Origin: Solea solea
Taxonomy: Eukaryota > Chordata > Actinopteri > Pleuronectiformes > Soleidae
Assembly (NCBI RefSeq): GCF_958295425.1
Contig: NC_081144.1
Location: 6,611,186-6,675,185, forward strand
Length of the DNA stretch: 64,000 nt
Reading direction: 5' to 3'
Shown here in pieces: positions 1 through 11,327 of the stretch (its first letter is position 1; each line of letters starts with the position of its first letter). The position numbers and the translations under genes were made by a program. Below the pieces are notes generated by a model. That model saw nothing but the letters and a program-made list of their open reading frames with translations, was not told where the DNA came from and searched no databases.

Positions 1-1195
1 TTCATGCTTTTCAAATGTTATCAAGTACGCCGCAATCTCCTGTGAAAAAGAGACGAAGGGGAGAGAGAGGAAGAGAGAGTCAGGCTCAGATATGTCATCT
101 TTAATCACTGTTCTCTTGTGCTTGTAATACAGCGGTGAGACGGCTTCATTGATATTCAGACGGTCGAACCAGGAGCACAAACACGGGGAAAACGGAAGCA
201 GGGGCAGTGCCGGGAGCTTAGGCAGGTAAATAGAGACTGGTAAAGGTAAAGTGAAAGACAAACGTGAAAAGCAGCGGAGGTCAGATCATCTTCCGAGACC
301 ATCTTTGTTACAAAAGCTTTGATCAAGTTCTCCTCTGAGGACATCAAGGTGCTCTCACAGAGACTGATGCCTCTGCGTTTGAGAGGGAGCAGCTTTTAAC
401 ATTTTTGGTCCAATACTCCCCCCGAATCCCTTTGATCTGCCCTTGACACTCTTCTATGAATCAATCCACTCTTTAACCTTTGAATAATAATTACACGCCG
501 GTCTCACAATATTGACACGGTGTGCACTGCCACTTCACAAAAAGCCGTAGATCTTTTTTGAGGCAGTTGTCTACAAAGTAATGCTACAGATGCTGAAGTT
601 AAAAAAAAAAAAAAATGCCCAAACTGCCACTGGCATAAATAGAGATGCTTCAAACACTTTCATGTTTCCAATGTTCACCCTGCCTACTGCATCAGTCTGA
701 GTGCAAGGGGGCAACAAACTCGACCATACCCATCCATTTTCTCACCAAACTAATGGGCAGAAATAAAAGCACTTTGAATGCCGGGAGACAACCTCATGAT
801 TACCAGCGACAGCCAACAATTCAGTCCTCAACAAGAAAATGTGTTCAACCTGCTGCTGTCTTTTTAAGTAACCAAAGATGTGCATGGAGAGTCAACAAAC
901 CTTTAACTATGAATATTTTGTTCAAATATTTGTCTTGTCTGGTCTGTGACGCCTGAGATTGAAAACAGCTTAATGTTTTTACTTCGCAACCAGCTATCCC
1001 ACCCGGTGGATATTGGGACAAATTGAGACGCGTGGAAAGACCAAAAAAAATCACAAAGGCTGAGGCAGTTTTTCATTCATTCATTTGTATTTGTCCTTCA
1101 CACTAAGATTAGTGGGCACCATTACCATAACCATCGCTCAGTTCTTCTCTGTTTTGTTCTGATTCCTCTTTTTTATTATTATTTATTGATCCTGG
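1..1195. other. Non-coding DNA, no gene seen
   Basis: No recognisable gene or named repeat is visible. Open frames here (for example 645-956 on the plus strand, 156-347 on the minus strand) give peptides of no known family and have no splice or promoter context. A run of 15 A lies at 601-615. Composition is mixed and AT-leaning, as expected for vertebrate intergenic or intronic sequence. Confidence 0.75.
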
Positions 1196-1270
1196 TACAG
1201 CAACCTTGGGTTTCATGAAAGGCGCTTTAGAAATCAAAGTTATTATTGTTATCATTATTATTAGTATTAT
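1196..1270 (+). repeat. LINE 3'-tail-like fragment ending in (TTA)n
   Basis: The words ACCTTGGGTTTCATGAAAGG and GGCGCTTTAGAAATCAAAG are followed directly by degenerate TTATTATTG/ATTATTATTA. This arrangement (a 'gaaaggcgctttataaataaa'-like stretch and then a trinucleotide tail) is typical of the 3' ends of vertebrate and fish LINEs of the L2/CR1 type. The family assignment is from memory and inference. The fragment is 5'-truncated, which is normal for LINE copies, and no coding part is present. Confidence 0.5.
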
Positions 1271-4200
1271 GTGATGAATGCGCTGGAAACAAAATGTGTC
1301 TAAAACAACACAGCAGAGCATAACGATAATGTTACGACAGTTACTTATTTCTTTCTTTTTTTTTTACGTCCTTTCCTCTTACAATCGACAGTTCAAGTTC
1401 AAGTTGAAAAAAAAGAAAGGATCACCACAAACATTCATCGCTAACAGCTATGCTATTGGCTGGGAGATGGATACGCAACATAGAACTGCACTGGAAATAA
1501 TGCTGGAATTTTTGCCATGGCCTAAAATGATGCAAATAAAGAAGAAATTAACCATTTTACAAGCTTCTTGTGTTACCCTTAATGTTCATCAGAGTAGAAG
1601 CAGATAAAAACTATTCAAATATCCCACTGGTCAATGGTGTATAAATTCCTCTATGCAAACACTGTAAAGTAAGAAAGAAGGCTTCCATTGGCTCATCAAA
1701 TCAGAGTCACGAGTTTGACCTGGCACAGAGACACAGCACACTGGTGATAGCCCATAGGGATGCTGCAGGGTACTGCAGTGTGAGGGGTTCCCAGGCTGGC
1801 AGGGGTCCCACCAGCGAGAGGGGGCGGTAGCATGACTGGCACTCTTGCCTCCAGGTGCAGGCTGGGAGATAATGCTGCGTTGATTAACTTCCCGTTCTCC
1901 TGCCATAACGACCGGAGGCAGTGAGGCCGTGACAAGATGGAGTCTTGAATTAAGTAAAAAGTTAGGAAGGGGATGTGGCTGTCAAGAGGAGCTCAGGGCT
2001 CCTCCTGTCCTTCATAACTTCTGCTATTTAAAAAAAAAAACAAAAAAAAAAACAATAAAGCAGCTAAAGTACAATAGTGGGTACAGTCCAGAGCCTTTCA
2101 GAACGAAACGAGCACAACATCTATAAAGTGTAATGTTCAATGTGCCAACCACAATTAAATACTCTCAAGCACAGAAGAAATAATGTTACTCGTGTCACCA
2201 TAAAGTTACGTTCCTGCATACATTTGTAAGTAAATGAGACTAAAAGAGCAGTGATTAGATTAATCCCTGCTATTCCGCGTTCATTTAGGGAGGGATAAAA
2301 GGCAGCGGGAAGCTCCTTCAGTGACCTCTGTGCCTGTTAGCACACAGCGCCTTCCATCATTCTTGTCTTTAAAAATCAAGCCACAGCCCAAGCCTCACTG
2401 GCGGCGGATAAAATAGGGGGCCGCCTTGTCTCATATTTGGAAAAAAAATAAATAAAACAGAAGCAAGCCTCTACCTCTGGCTCCATGTGCACCCCTCCCA
2501 CTCTGAACAGATGCCAGGGATTATTCCATTCCCCCGACCAACCATAAAGGTGCAATAATCTTATGGTGAGGAAACAAACAAAAACAGACGTGCAGCCATT
2601 AAACAGCTGCAAAGAGACAAAGTCTGCATGGGCGGCATAATGAGAGGCTAGCGTGCGTTCAGGTTGAGCAAACACGCTCGCGGGTTACTGCAAGAGAGGT
2701 GGAGGGGGGAAGTTGGAAAGCAGTGTGCTGAACACTGATGGCGTATCAAAGTCAAACCAGCAGCTGTCAATGGGCTTTGGACTCTGTATCTGCTGACCTT
2801 ACTGCCTCTGGCCTACTCACAGGCACTGGGGAAATATTCAGGAGGTTCTTTGTACACACAGCTTCTACCACACTCTCGCTTTTAAGTCAGAATCCTGCAC
2901 ATGCAAGGCTGTTTGTGTTTACTTTCTTTATGCCTCGGCCCCCCCCACTGACACCATCTTTCCTGGGGTTTTATCACCAGGTGCTGTTTAAATAAATCGT
3001 ACCAGTACCTTTTTTTTTTCTGCTCAGTTTACATTGCCACAAACTTCCTCCCATGACGGATCTAAATAAATAACAATCAGCGAAAAGCTTGCACCGAACC
3101 GGAGAGTGAATATGAGCACTTACTAATTGACACAGTGGTTGCAGAAAAAAAGGGGGGCTTTCATTTTCCAGGGGAAAGAACAACCTGGAGCTGTTTGTTG
3201 TAACGCAGCCATCTCATTTATTTCTTTTGTCTCTATAAAAGCTGTGACAAACTGTTAGCAGAGCGGGCCACCCTAGAACATGACAGAGCAGTCTAGCAGT
3301 TTCTGGGCTGATGGAGATGGAGAGGCACAAGTGTTTGTGTGTGTGTTCCCGTCTACTGTCTACTACAATCAGAGGGTCTGATTACTGGTTACCTGCCTGC
3401 GCCTGGCATGTTATTAACATGCTCTTCAGGATGTGTCATTCCTTTACTCATCACTGTGTCTCTACTCTAGTTCCATCTTCTCATCGCCACACACACACGC
3501 ACACACAGACTCCGCTATCTGTCTCTCACTCAACCTCCCCCATAACCACTGAGGTGAAAAGAAAAGACGCCATAAGAAAATTTGACTTTTACTGTCTCGG
3601 CTTTCAAAGGATATTTTGACTCGGGAGGTACAACATTTTCTCCAGAGAGAATCAGCTTGTGAAATATCTTCCTATTTGAAATTGGAGATGACAAAAACAT
3701 ATTCATCCCATTTCACTTCTTTGCACCAAGGAAGACGGAGGCAGGAGCAGGAAAATAAACACTTTTTTGACTCCCCCCCACATATTGATTATGTGAAAAT
3801 GTGTTAGAATAATAGTTTGAGTGCAAGTGTTCAATTAAACTGAGGATTATACTAAGGATAAACCAGAGTTTGATTCTGATGGATGAATAAAGTGACTCTC
3901 AAGTACAAAACAAAGCACTAAACAGTGGGATAACATATATTTCAGGGTGGTCCTCTATGTCTGTATACCTGTCACAGTTCACAGTCAGGGTAAGGGAAAC
4001 ACATGTGGGTATTCTGAGTCACCACTGGCACCCAACATGGCTACTGTCGAGGAAAGTGACAAGCATTTTTTGTTGTTTTTTTTTGTCATTTGAGCCAGTT
4101 TACTTACAGACACATGTCATGTTTGTTGGTCACAATGACACAAATGTTGTGCAACATTAGAGGTGGACACATGCAACTCAACTCAAGAGACAATAAAAGC

Positions 4201-5566
4201 AAAAACTACATCTAGAAGTAGTCGTGGAGGAGTTTGGTTACTCCAGAGCAGCTAAAGCTACACGACCAAATATTAGTCCAAAGTGTCTGTTTATCACCAA
4301 GAACCATTGCAGAGCAAACTCCTGACCACTGGCCTGCGAGGAAACAACAAATTCTGCCATAAAAGCCGAGCATGGAATCAGTGCCAATTTCTTTTGTTGC
4401 AAAACAAAGCGGCACCAAAGGTGAGGATTTGTTTGAACAAGTTATTTTGTCTTAACCCCGAGTGCAAAAATCACCATCCTCACTTCCATTGGACATCAAA
4501 GGTTGTGTTAAAAAAGCAGTTCAGCAAGTTTAGCGAAATATGATTATGTCCGGTCTGTGATGAACGTTCTAAAAATAGGAGAATGTTCCCCACCCCTGCG
4601 TTAGACCATAACCATTCCCTGTAGCATAAAAGCTAGTCAAACAGTGGTTTGATGGAGCTAGTCCACGGTGGAGTCACTGTCCCAGGGTAATATGAGGCTA
4701 GACTATTTCGCTGTCCTCTCTGCTTCTCTCTCCTGCTGCCACTAACTTTGATTTATGGGAGTAAAGAGAGGTGTGGAGAGAACCCATGATGCAACATTTG
4801 GATGACAGACCTGATCACTTGAAACAACTGTTGCCGTTCCATTAGAAGGGGAGATTGGTGTCTTTTGGCATTATCTCAGGACGCATCAGACACCTGTCTC
4901 TAAACACAATCCATAATGTCTCCCCGCTCCTACTGCATCCACGGCGCATTTTAACTGACTGACAATGATAGGTTGGGTAACTCCGAAGCACATTCCCGTT
5001 TCAGCGCTTAAATGAAGTTACATCACAGTCTGAGAATTTAATTCCGCTTCGAAAACCTATAATTTAGAAGCATTATGCAAATGCAGTCTACATCAAATCC
5101 CAAAAATATTTAACAATTAGAGCATACGTTTGTCCATTACAGTATAATTCCAGTTATACTGGGGCTCTAGTGACACTAATGAAAAGGCACTTAATGAATA
5201 GCTGTATAAAAAAAAACTAACTTTAGCAAACGTATTGATTGCAGTAAAAGCTTGAGCTAATGAAATGAATATGAGCGAGCATGAAGATGTGAAAGAATAG
5301 ATGGAGCACAGTCTAGTTAGAGAGCAGGGCACAGCGCCTCTAGCCTGCCTTGTGGTGAAGTCTGGGGGATGCATCCTCAAAGCTTTGACCTTGCCCTGGC
5401 ACTTGAAAGCAGGAAGTGTATGAGAGGGGGCCATGGGAGGGAGACAGTGAGAGGAGCTCTCCCTGATGACCTGGGTTTTGCTGTGGAGTGCCAGGTCATC
5501 TGATATTTCCTCCAGGGCAGCCCAGGAAACCAACTTGCCCAGGGCAGAGCACAAATGGACTGGTGT
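1271..5566. other. Non-coding DNA with minor simple repeats
   Basis: No gene is seen. Contents: A-rich stretch at 2030-2051, short CA repeat at 3489-3507, T-run near 4077-4084. The longest open frame is on the minus strand at 5117-5554 (145 codons). Its peptide matches no family I know, and its C-terminal third is leucine/serine/phenylalanine-rich, so it is treated as a chance open frame. Confidence 0.7.
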
Positions 5567-5589
5567 GGGTTTGGGGTAGGGGTGTGGGG
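5567..5589 (+). other. Canonical G-quadruplex motif
   Basis: Four G-runs (GGG, GGGG, GGGG, GGGG) are separated by loops TTT, TA and TGT. This fits the standard G3+N1-7 intramolecular quadruplex pattern with very short loops, which usually means a stable structure in vitro. Whether it folds in cells is unknown. It is not next to any recognised promoter. Confidence 0.8.
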
Positions 5590-7079
5590 TTGCTGAACCT
5601 CCAGGTTATCACGATATTACACCAGAAAAAAAAATAAAAAAATTATATAATGCAATTAGACACAGACGAGATAGAGATGGGTAGTGGAAGTGGAGAAAGG
5701 GATAGAGGAGGAGGGTGGGAGAGTTACTGAAAAGAGAGAAGATAATCAAAAAGGAGAGAAGGGGAACACAGTTTAGTTTTCCCCCCCATGACAATGATAA
5801 ATGCATTTAAAACAGGAGAAGCGTGAAGGTATGTTGATTAAAAAAGTGAGCCTTGGTTCGATTCTGCAAGCAAAAGCGCCTTAGTGGAATCATTTTGGGC
5901 TTTTTTTTTTGTTTATACTTCATGAATTCTTAATGCACGAGCAATAATGTATCACACACTGTATCTAAGTAATCTCATATGGCCATATTACTCTTTTAAG
6001 CTTGGGAAAGTAGTGGGGTGGAGTGAATCTATTTTAGCTGGATGCAACCTCCAGCTAGCCTTTAACATTGTGTGAGCACAGCTCGTAATAGGATGCAGTG
6101 GTTGCACTATCAAGACAAATGGTCAGTGGAGAGACTGAAAGGGAGAGGGGGGTGAGAGACGAAGGGAGAGAGTTGAGAAAGTAAAAGTAAGCAACAATAG
6201 AGGATGGAGCTGTTGACAGCTGCACTTGGCATCTGCTGAAGAGGAGCAAGGCTGCTCTATGAGTCCCGACTGTGGGTTAAAAAGATGCCCTCTCCAGCAT
6301 ACTGCTCATTAGGACCAGCATGGAGCTTCCCAGTGATGCCCGTGCGAAAAAAAAAGAAAAGGAGTGGAAGTCACGCTGTGTCCACTCTGCTTCAATGTTG
6401 TGAATGAGCAACAGAGCTGTTCTGCTCTAACTTTCAAATAATCTCCTGCGTTTTGGCAGCTGATATAGAGATCGATTTTTTTTTTATATATAAGGAAAAA
6501 GAAAAGAAAGAGGATAATAGTGCATCATCAGGGCTGAACAAAATACTGTGAGGGAATGGTGAGCGAGCTCACAGAATCTTAGCCAACATTTACAGCTACA
6601 CAACAAAGGTATGTTTAAGAAAAAGAACAGACAGCTTTGTTCTGTTCCTCCATCCAGCCTGCTACATACTTCCTCGGCTCCTGTGGGCCGGCTCTTTCTC
6701 TTGCCAAACAGGAAGTGGGATGAAGGAGACAAGCCGCCCACTGCTCTACATTATACATAGTTCTGGGATCAATTTGGCATTGATCCTGGATAGCTTAGAT
6801 GTTTTCCAGTCGCTGGTCAATGGTTCTCTTCTCAATTCTGCTTGGTATGCTGGTCATAAGATTGTTCTGAAAAAAAAAAAAAACAGACATTTTCCTAGGG
6901 AGCCTCCTCACACTCCTCACGGCTCCCTGCTCCCACAATCAATGTTACCACAGCAGCTGCTCAGCCAGCACTCTCCTTTATGTTTACTATATCACTTCCC
7001 TACACTACATACGTTCATACAAGCAGATGAGTGACAACAGTGGAAGAGGAGTCTTCTTCAATGAGGTAGAATTTTCATT
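5590..7079. other. Non-coding DNA with purine-rich tract
   Basis: About 100 bases at 5665-5765 are strongly purine-rich on the plus strand (GA-rich with few pyrimidines), and a second purine-rich patch lies near 6121-6180. A run of 14 A is at 6870-6883. No gene, RNA gene or recognisable transposon is visible. Confidence 0.7.
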
Positions 7080-7107
7080 TATTATTATTATTATTATTAT
7101 TATATAT
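7080..7107. repeat. (ATT)n microsatellite
   Basis: About seven uninterrupted TTA/ATT units are followed by TATATA. No LINE-like sequence precedes it, so it is called a plain trinucleotide repeat. Confidence 0.9.
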
Positions 7108-9329
7108 GCATACACGCATGATGAACCATAAAAGAGAAACAGAACAAATGCAGATGTCCCCTGTAGTCACTGAATATTTGCACAAATTATGTGAATAAAA
7201 ATACCACCCCAGTCACACCTCAAAATGAAATTTTACACCGCTCTATACTTTTATTGGTGAAAAAGTTACTACATTTAAGGAAGAAGGGCTTCTCATCCCC
7301 CACCAGAGCTTCAGGACTTTCATCATTCATGCCAGTTACATGATTTTGTGCCAAAAATGAGCAAATACAGTCCAAAATCATACATTAATTATAATCCTTT
7401 GTACGCAGTTATGTATATGCTGTCGGGAAAAACAGAAGAAGAGAGTACGAGAAAGAGACCAGGAACAGGAGGAGGGAGCTGTCATGAAGCGGCATTGTTT
7501 TCGGCTCTGACGCCATGGTTACTGTCTCAAGCATTTGCTGAGAGGATGTTCTTATCTGGCCTTGAAAGACAGCAATGGTCAGGTACTGTGTCTCCTATAT
7601 GGTGCAAAAACTCCCCATTGCAAAAGGCAAAACACCTGATGTGCACACCTCCTGTATGTGTTTCAGTAATTGTGTTTTGGAGCAGGACTGAGGAGATGAC
7701 AGGGAACCCGGCAGCAAAAGACTGGTGAAGAAGAGAGAACGAGGAAAACCTAAAACGATTTGTGGATAAAAGAGAGCAAGATACACCTAAAAGACTCCCT
7801 GAAAACAGTTTCTGAATGGATCCACAACATGTGTTAGGGACGATGAATGAGCGTGAGGCACAAACTTGACTGAGATAAAATACATTAATCTTTGTCTGCT
7901 ATAATTAGGCAGTGTTGTGGCCCTGTGGTCGTCGCTTTGAATGTTGGTGCGTCTGCTGCTGGAAAGCCCATTTGGGACCACCAACTGCTTTACCCTTGAG
8001 AGATGTGTCTCATGTAATGATTCTATTACACCTTTCTCTTCCTCTACCTGTCCCTCCCTCCCTCCCTCCCTCCCTTCCCTCAGGCTCTAACTTATGGCAA
8101 GACTTAAAGACGTGTCGGCAGAAATATAAAGCACTACATTAGTGAATGGCAAGAAATGTGTACGTGTGTGCGCGCGGATGCATTGTGGCGCGCCACAGGA
8201 CGCGGCGGGAAGTGGCCAGGTTCACTTCCTGGCGCCCCGTGGCTGTCTGACCTCTGGTGTCCACGCTGCATGTCCTCTTCATCATCTATGCAGCAGGATG
8301 TCTGTTCCCCCCTGCTGACAGCTCAACCAAGGAGAACGGAGAGTGGCAGAGCCTCCATGAGGCTGACCTTACCCCAGCCCCTCTGCAGAGACTCCAGACT
8401 GTTACCCCACTCGGCTACTGAACTTCTCTCCCACACAAGCCCAACTTCTGTCCACTGAAAGAGGGGGAAAAAAACCCCGCAGGAGCAGTCAAACTTACTG
8501 GAGGAGGTGGTTCTCCTCTGTGTCTCTTCTCCAATTCTTTACTGTATGTCTTTTATTTGACAGATGCACTGTTTTTTGGTCGACAGCAGATATTGAAAGC
8601 GCCGTGTCAGATTGTATAGCCAACAGCCGGCAGGTCTGTTTGAGCCCTAATGAAATTTCACAATTTGATAGAAAGTGCAGACATAAATGTTACATTTCTT
8701 GCTTTCTTATGCTTTTTCTGGGAGAGAAAGATATTGCAGTGAAAATCCACAGAGAGGGGATTAAATGTCATCTAAATATAATTGAGGTGTGACTTCTCTC
8801 TGTGGAGACACTGTAAGAATCTCGACACTATATCCTCAAATATCACCCAAATTCTCCCCAAAGTCAAGGAGCGATGGCATAGTGAATAAATGAAGTGACA
8901 GTGGAATCTAGAAGGTCACCGTTCACTTCGTATCAATCAAATGACGTCAACGTTCATTTTAGAGCCCCTGCAGGACCCATGTGAAGAGGGGAAGGAGGGG
9001 AGAGACTTCCCTGTCTTCCCTCCAAAGGTGCAAATGAGCAGAGTTGTGTCTCATGTGAGCCTCAATGTCTGTTTATTTCAGGCTCCAGAATCAATTAATG
9101 CCAACATTATCCTCTGAAATCCACTATTCAGTGCAGCCAAATGATTGTGGCACCCTTGCATGAGACTGACTATCCAACTTTGAATGCAAGGCACAACCCA
9201 GAGCGACTCTCAGTTGACCACAGAGTCATGCATGTGACTATATGACTATATGAGTGTATGTGTAGGGCGGAAGTGAAATTGCAGTTCAAAATAACACAAT
9301 TAGTAGATCACAATTGCTCTGCTTTCAAT
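7108..9329. other. Non-coding DNA; small CpG-richer patch
   Basis: No gene is recognised. The patch 8160-8225 is richer in CpG than its surroundings and holds the perfect 14-base palindrome TGTGGCGCGCCACA at 8184-8197. It is too short to call a CpG island. Open frames at 7348-7728 and 8156-8458 give unrecognised peptides. Confidence 0.65.
8051..8080. repeat. (TCCC)n microsatellite
   Basis: Six consecutive TCCC units with one interruption near the 3' end (TTCCC). The pyrimidine run ends in CAG at 8081-8083 and so looks like a splice acceptor, but the sequence after it shows no exon-like open frame or donor. Confidence 0.9.
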
Positions 9330-9512
9330 AGTTAAGGCTGGACAAATGAGTGACTATTAAATACTCAACTATTTTGAATTAATCAGTTTTAAGTTTTTTG
9401 TTTGTTTTTTCTTGTGTAAAAAGACGTCATCACTTTCAGGTTTGGAAAACACCAATCAATATATAACAACATTAATGAACTAATAATGAAAATAATAGCT
9501 GTACATGGTTGG
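9330..9512 (-). repeat. Diverged, internally deleted dispersed repeat (non-autonomous DNA-transposon-like)
   Basis: In order, the plus strand reads AAGGCTGGAC, ACTATTAAATACTCAACTATTTTG, TAATCAGTTTTAAG, a T-rich run, GACGTCATC, GGAAAACACCAATCAATAT and ATAATGAAAATAATAG. Read as the reverse complement, these blocks follow, in the same order, a very common fish repeat whose ends are 'gggctgcaactaacgattattttcat' and 'gattaatcgttgcagc'. That family is usually several hundred bases long, so this copy has lost internal sequence. The match is from memory. I do not assign a superfamily. Confidence 0.5.
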
Positions 9513-10835
9513 TGAACAGTTCATACTATGAGGTCCTCATCTTTGCACTAGTAATACATATTTTGATGACGTATGAAGGAATGCTCCAATTTATTCAAAT
9601 CTATTAAAATAAAATGTTTAGCTCGAGCTCAAATCAAATCAAAATACATATATTTCTAAAACAAAGTGCAGTTGCACTCGACCCTTAGTGGACGTCTGAT
9701 TTCGCCGTCCCTTTTTCCACTTCCATCTCTATATCTCCTGCATCTAATTGCATTAAAACTGCTTACTATTCAACTGGTCAGAAACCCTCTTACACCTGCT
9801 AATGTCTGCAAAGGAAATGGATACAGTCAGTATTTAATCCGGGAGCAAATGACTCTGCAATGGCTTTTATTGGCTGTCTCTGATAAACAGTAATGTAAAC
9901 ATAAAACGCAGGTGAACAGACATTATTTATATCCTTCACTTCCTTATTTTGGCAGCCAAGATGCTGGGGCTGCACTTTTTTGTTTTCGGCACAACGTCAT
10001 AATGCTCAATATGAAGAGGGAATAAAGTAAAAATATATCAGTGTAGCCATTGTAAAGTTTGTGTCACGGGTCTCCGCGGTACTTTCTTCTATTGTGTTTC
10101 CGTCTTCTGCTGTGTTGTTTTCCACCATGTTGGTTAAGTTAAGTCAAACCTCATTCACAGGAGGCAAAAAACTCAACTCAATTACATTTTGAAATGGGTT
10201 CACTCGTGTTTAAAAACGTCCTTACATCCGCTCATTTTGGTGTAAAAGAAGAGAGTGTGTGTGTGTTTGCATTATAAGGAGCAAGCTCTGCTGAGACATT
10301 GGGTTATGTTAAGTTTATAGTGGCTGGTTCAGCCTGTTCCTAAGCTGCACCTATGGTGAAAGAGCTCTAAATAATAATAATAATAAAAAATGTTCTTTCT
10401 GAAAGAAGAACACATTTTGACACACAAACAAAAGCCTACTCACGATATAGTGCAGACAAGAAGTGAGGCGGTGAAGGTGAAACGGGGGGTTGGCGGAGGA
10501 GGAGAGCAAGGTTGTGAAACAGACTGAAGAAGAGGCAAATTGTGTGTTAAAGGGCAAAATGTGATGTCTTTAATCGACTACGGTCCATGTCGTGAGGAGA
10601 AACAGGATGAAATATTGAGCCCCGGATTGTCAGAGAGCGACACGCTCTGCTCCCGAGAAGGAGAGAAAAGATGTGAAGACAAGACTGAAATCTCACCAAA
10701 GGGATGTCCAGATCTCCCACTCAGGCCAATTAGCCAGCAGAAACTCTTTTTCCCCAACTACTCGTCAGCATGAAAGGATCACCCTTTGTCTGTCAGAATC
10801 ATGCCTTTATCTTCTTCCTGTATACAGTCTGTGAG
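9513..10835. other. Non-coding DNA, no gene seen
   Basis: Nothing beyond short simple repeats: GT at about 10252-10265 and AAT at 10368-10386. The minus-strand open frame at 10351-10557 is low complexity (leucine/phenylalanine runs) and is rejected as a gene. Confidence 0.7.
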
Positions 10836-10846
10836 GCTCTCTCTCG

Positions 10847-10886
<40 letters not shown>
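10836..10886. repeat. (CT)n(CA)n compound microsatellite
   Basis: An imperfect CT tract runs straight into about 13 CA units, then GCACACGC. It is the first of four dinucleotide repeats within 500 bases. Confidence 0.95.
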
Positions 10887-10887
<1 letters not shown>

Positions 10888-10981
10888 TTAATTCTTAAAA
10901 GTTACATTACTGCGGATCCTTTTCTGTTCCTGTCATCCCTGCATGTGCTTGCCGGCACACTCATGGCCACACTCATGTGTC

Positions 10982-11014
10982 CACACACACACACACACAC
11001 ACACATACACACAC
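10982..11014. repeat. (CA)n microsatellite
   Basis: About eleven CA units, a TA interruption, then four more CA units. The histidine/threonine peptide encoded across it is an artefact of the repeat. Confidence 0.95.
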
Positions 11015-11163
11015 TCTGCACTTGTACATGCAAGTGAATATCCATACGATATCAGTCAAAACCTCACACAAAGTGCTCTCATTCTATCTCATCTCAGCGC
11101 CTGCCATCTCGCTGACTGATGTGATTGTTAGTTCTGGAGGAGGGCTCTCTTTAATTGAAGTGA

Positions 11164-11201
11164 GTGTGTGTGCACGTGCGTGTGTGTGTGTGTGTGTGTG
11201 T
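11164..11201. repeat. (GT)n microsatellite
   Basis: A GT tract with a CACGTGC interruption, then about eleven pure GT units. It is in the opposite sense to the two CA tracts just upstream, so they could in principle pair as inverted repeats across roughly 150-330 bases. Confidence 0.95.
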
Positions 11202-11278
11202 AGCTATCTGTCCACAGCATCGCTCAGCTATGGCTGCTATTGTTTGGCCTATCAGACAAGCTGTCAAGTGTTCCTTGA

Positions 11279-11327
11279 CTCTCTCTCTCTCTCCCCCGCT
11301 CTCTCTCTCCCTCTCCCTCTCTCTCTC
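11279..11327. repeat. (CT)n microsatellite
   Basis: A CT tract interrupted by CCCCCG and CCCTCCC. It is pure pyrimidine on the plus strand except for one G. Confidence 0.93.

Noticed and set aside
5117..5554. 145-codon minus-strand frame
   Set aside because: Unrecognised, biased composition toward its end, no splice or polyadenylation context.
5855..5865. GGTTCGATTCT, resembling a tRNA B box
   Set aside because: No A box at the right distance upstream and no cloverleaf can be drawn, so neither a tRNA nor a tRNA-derived SINE is supported.
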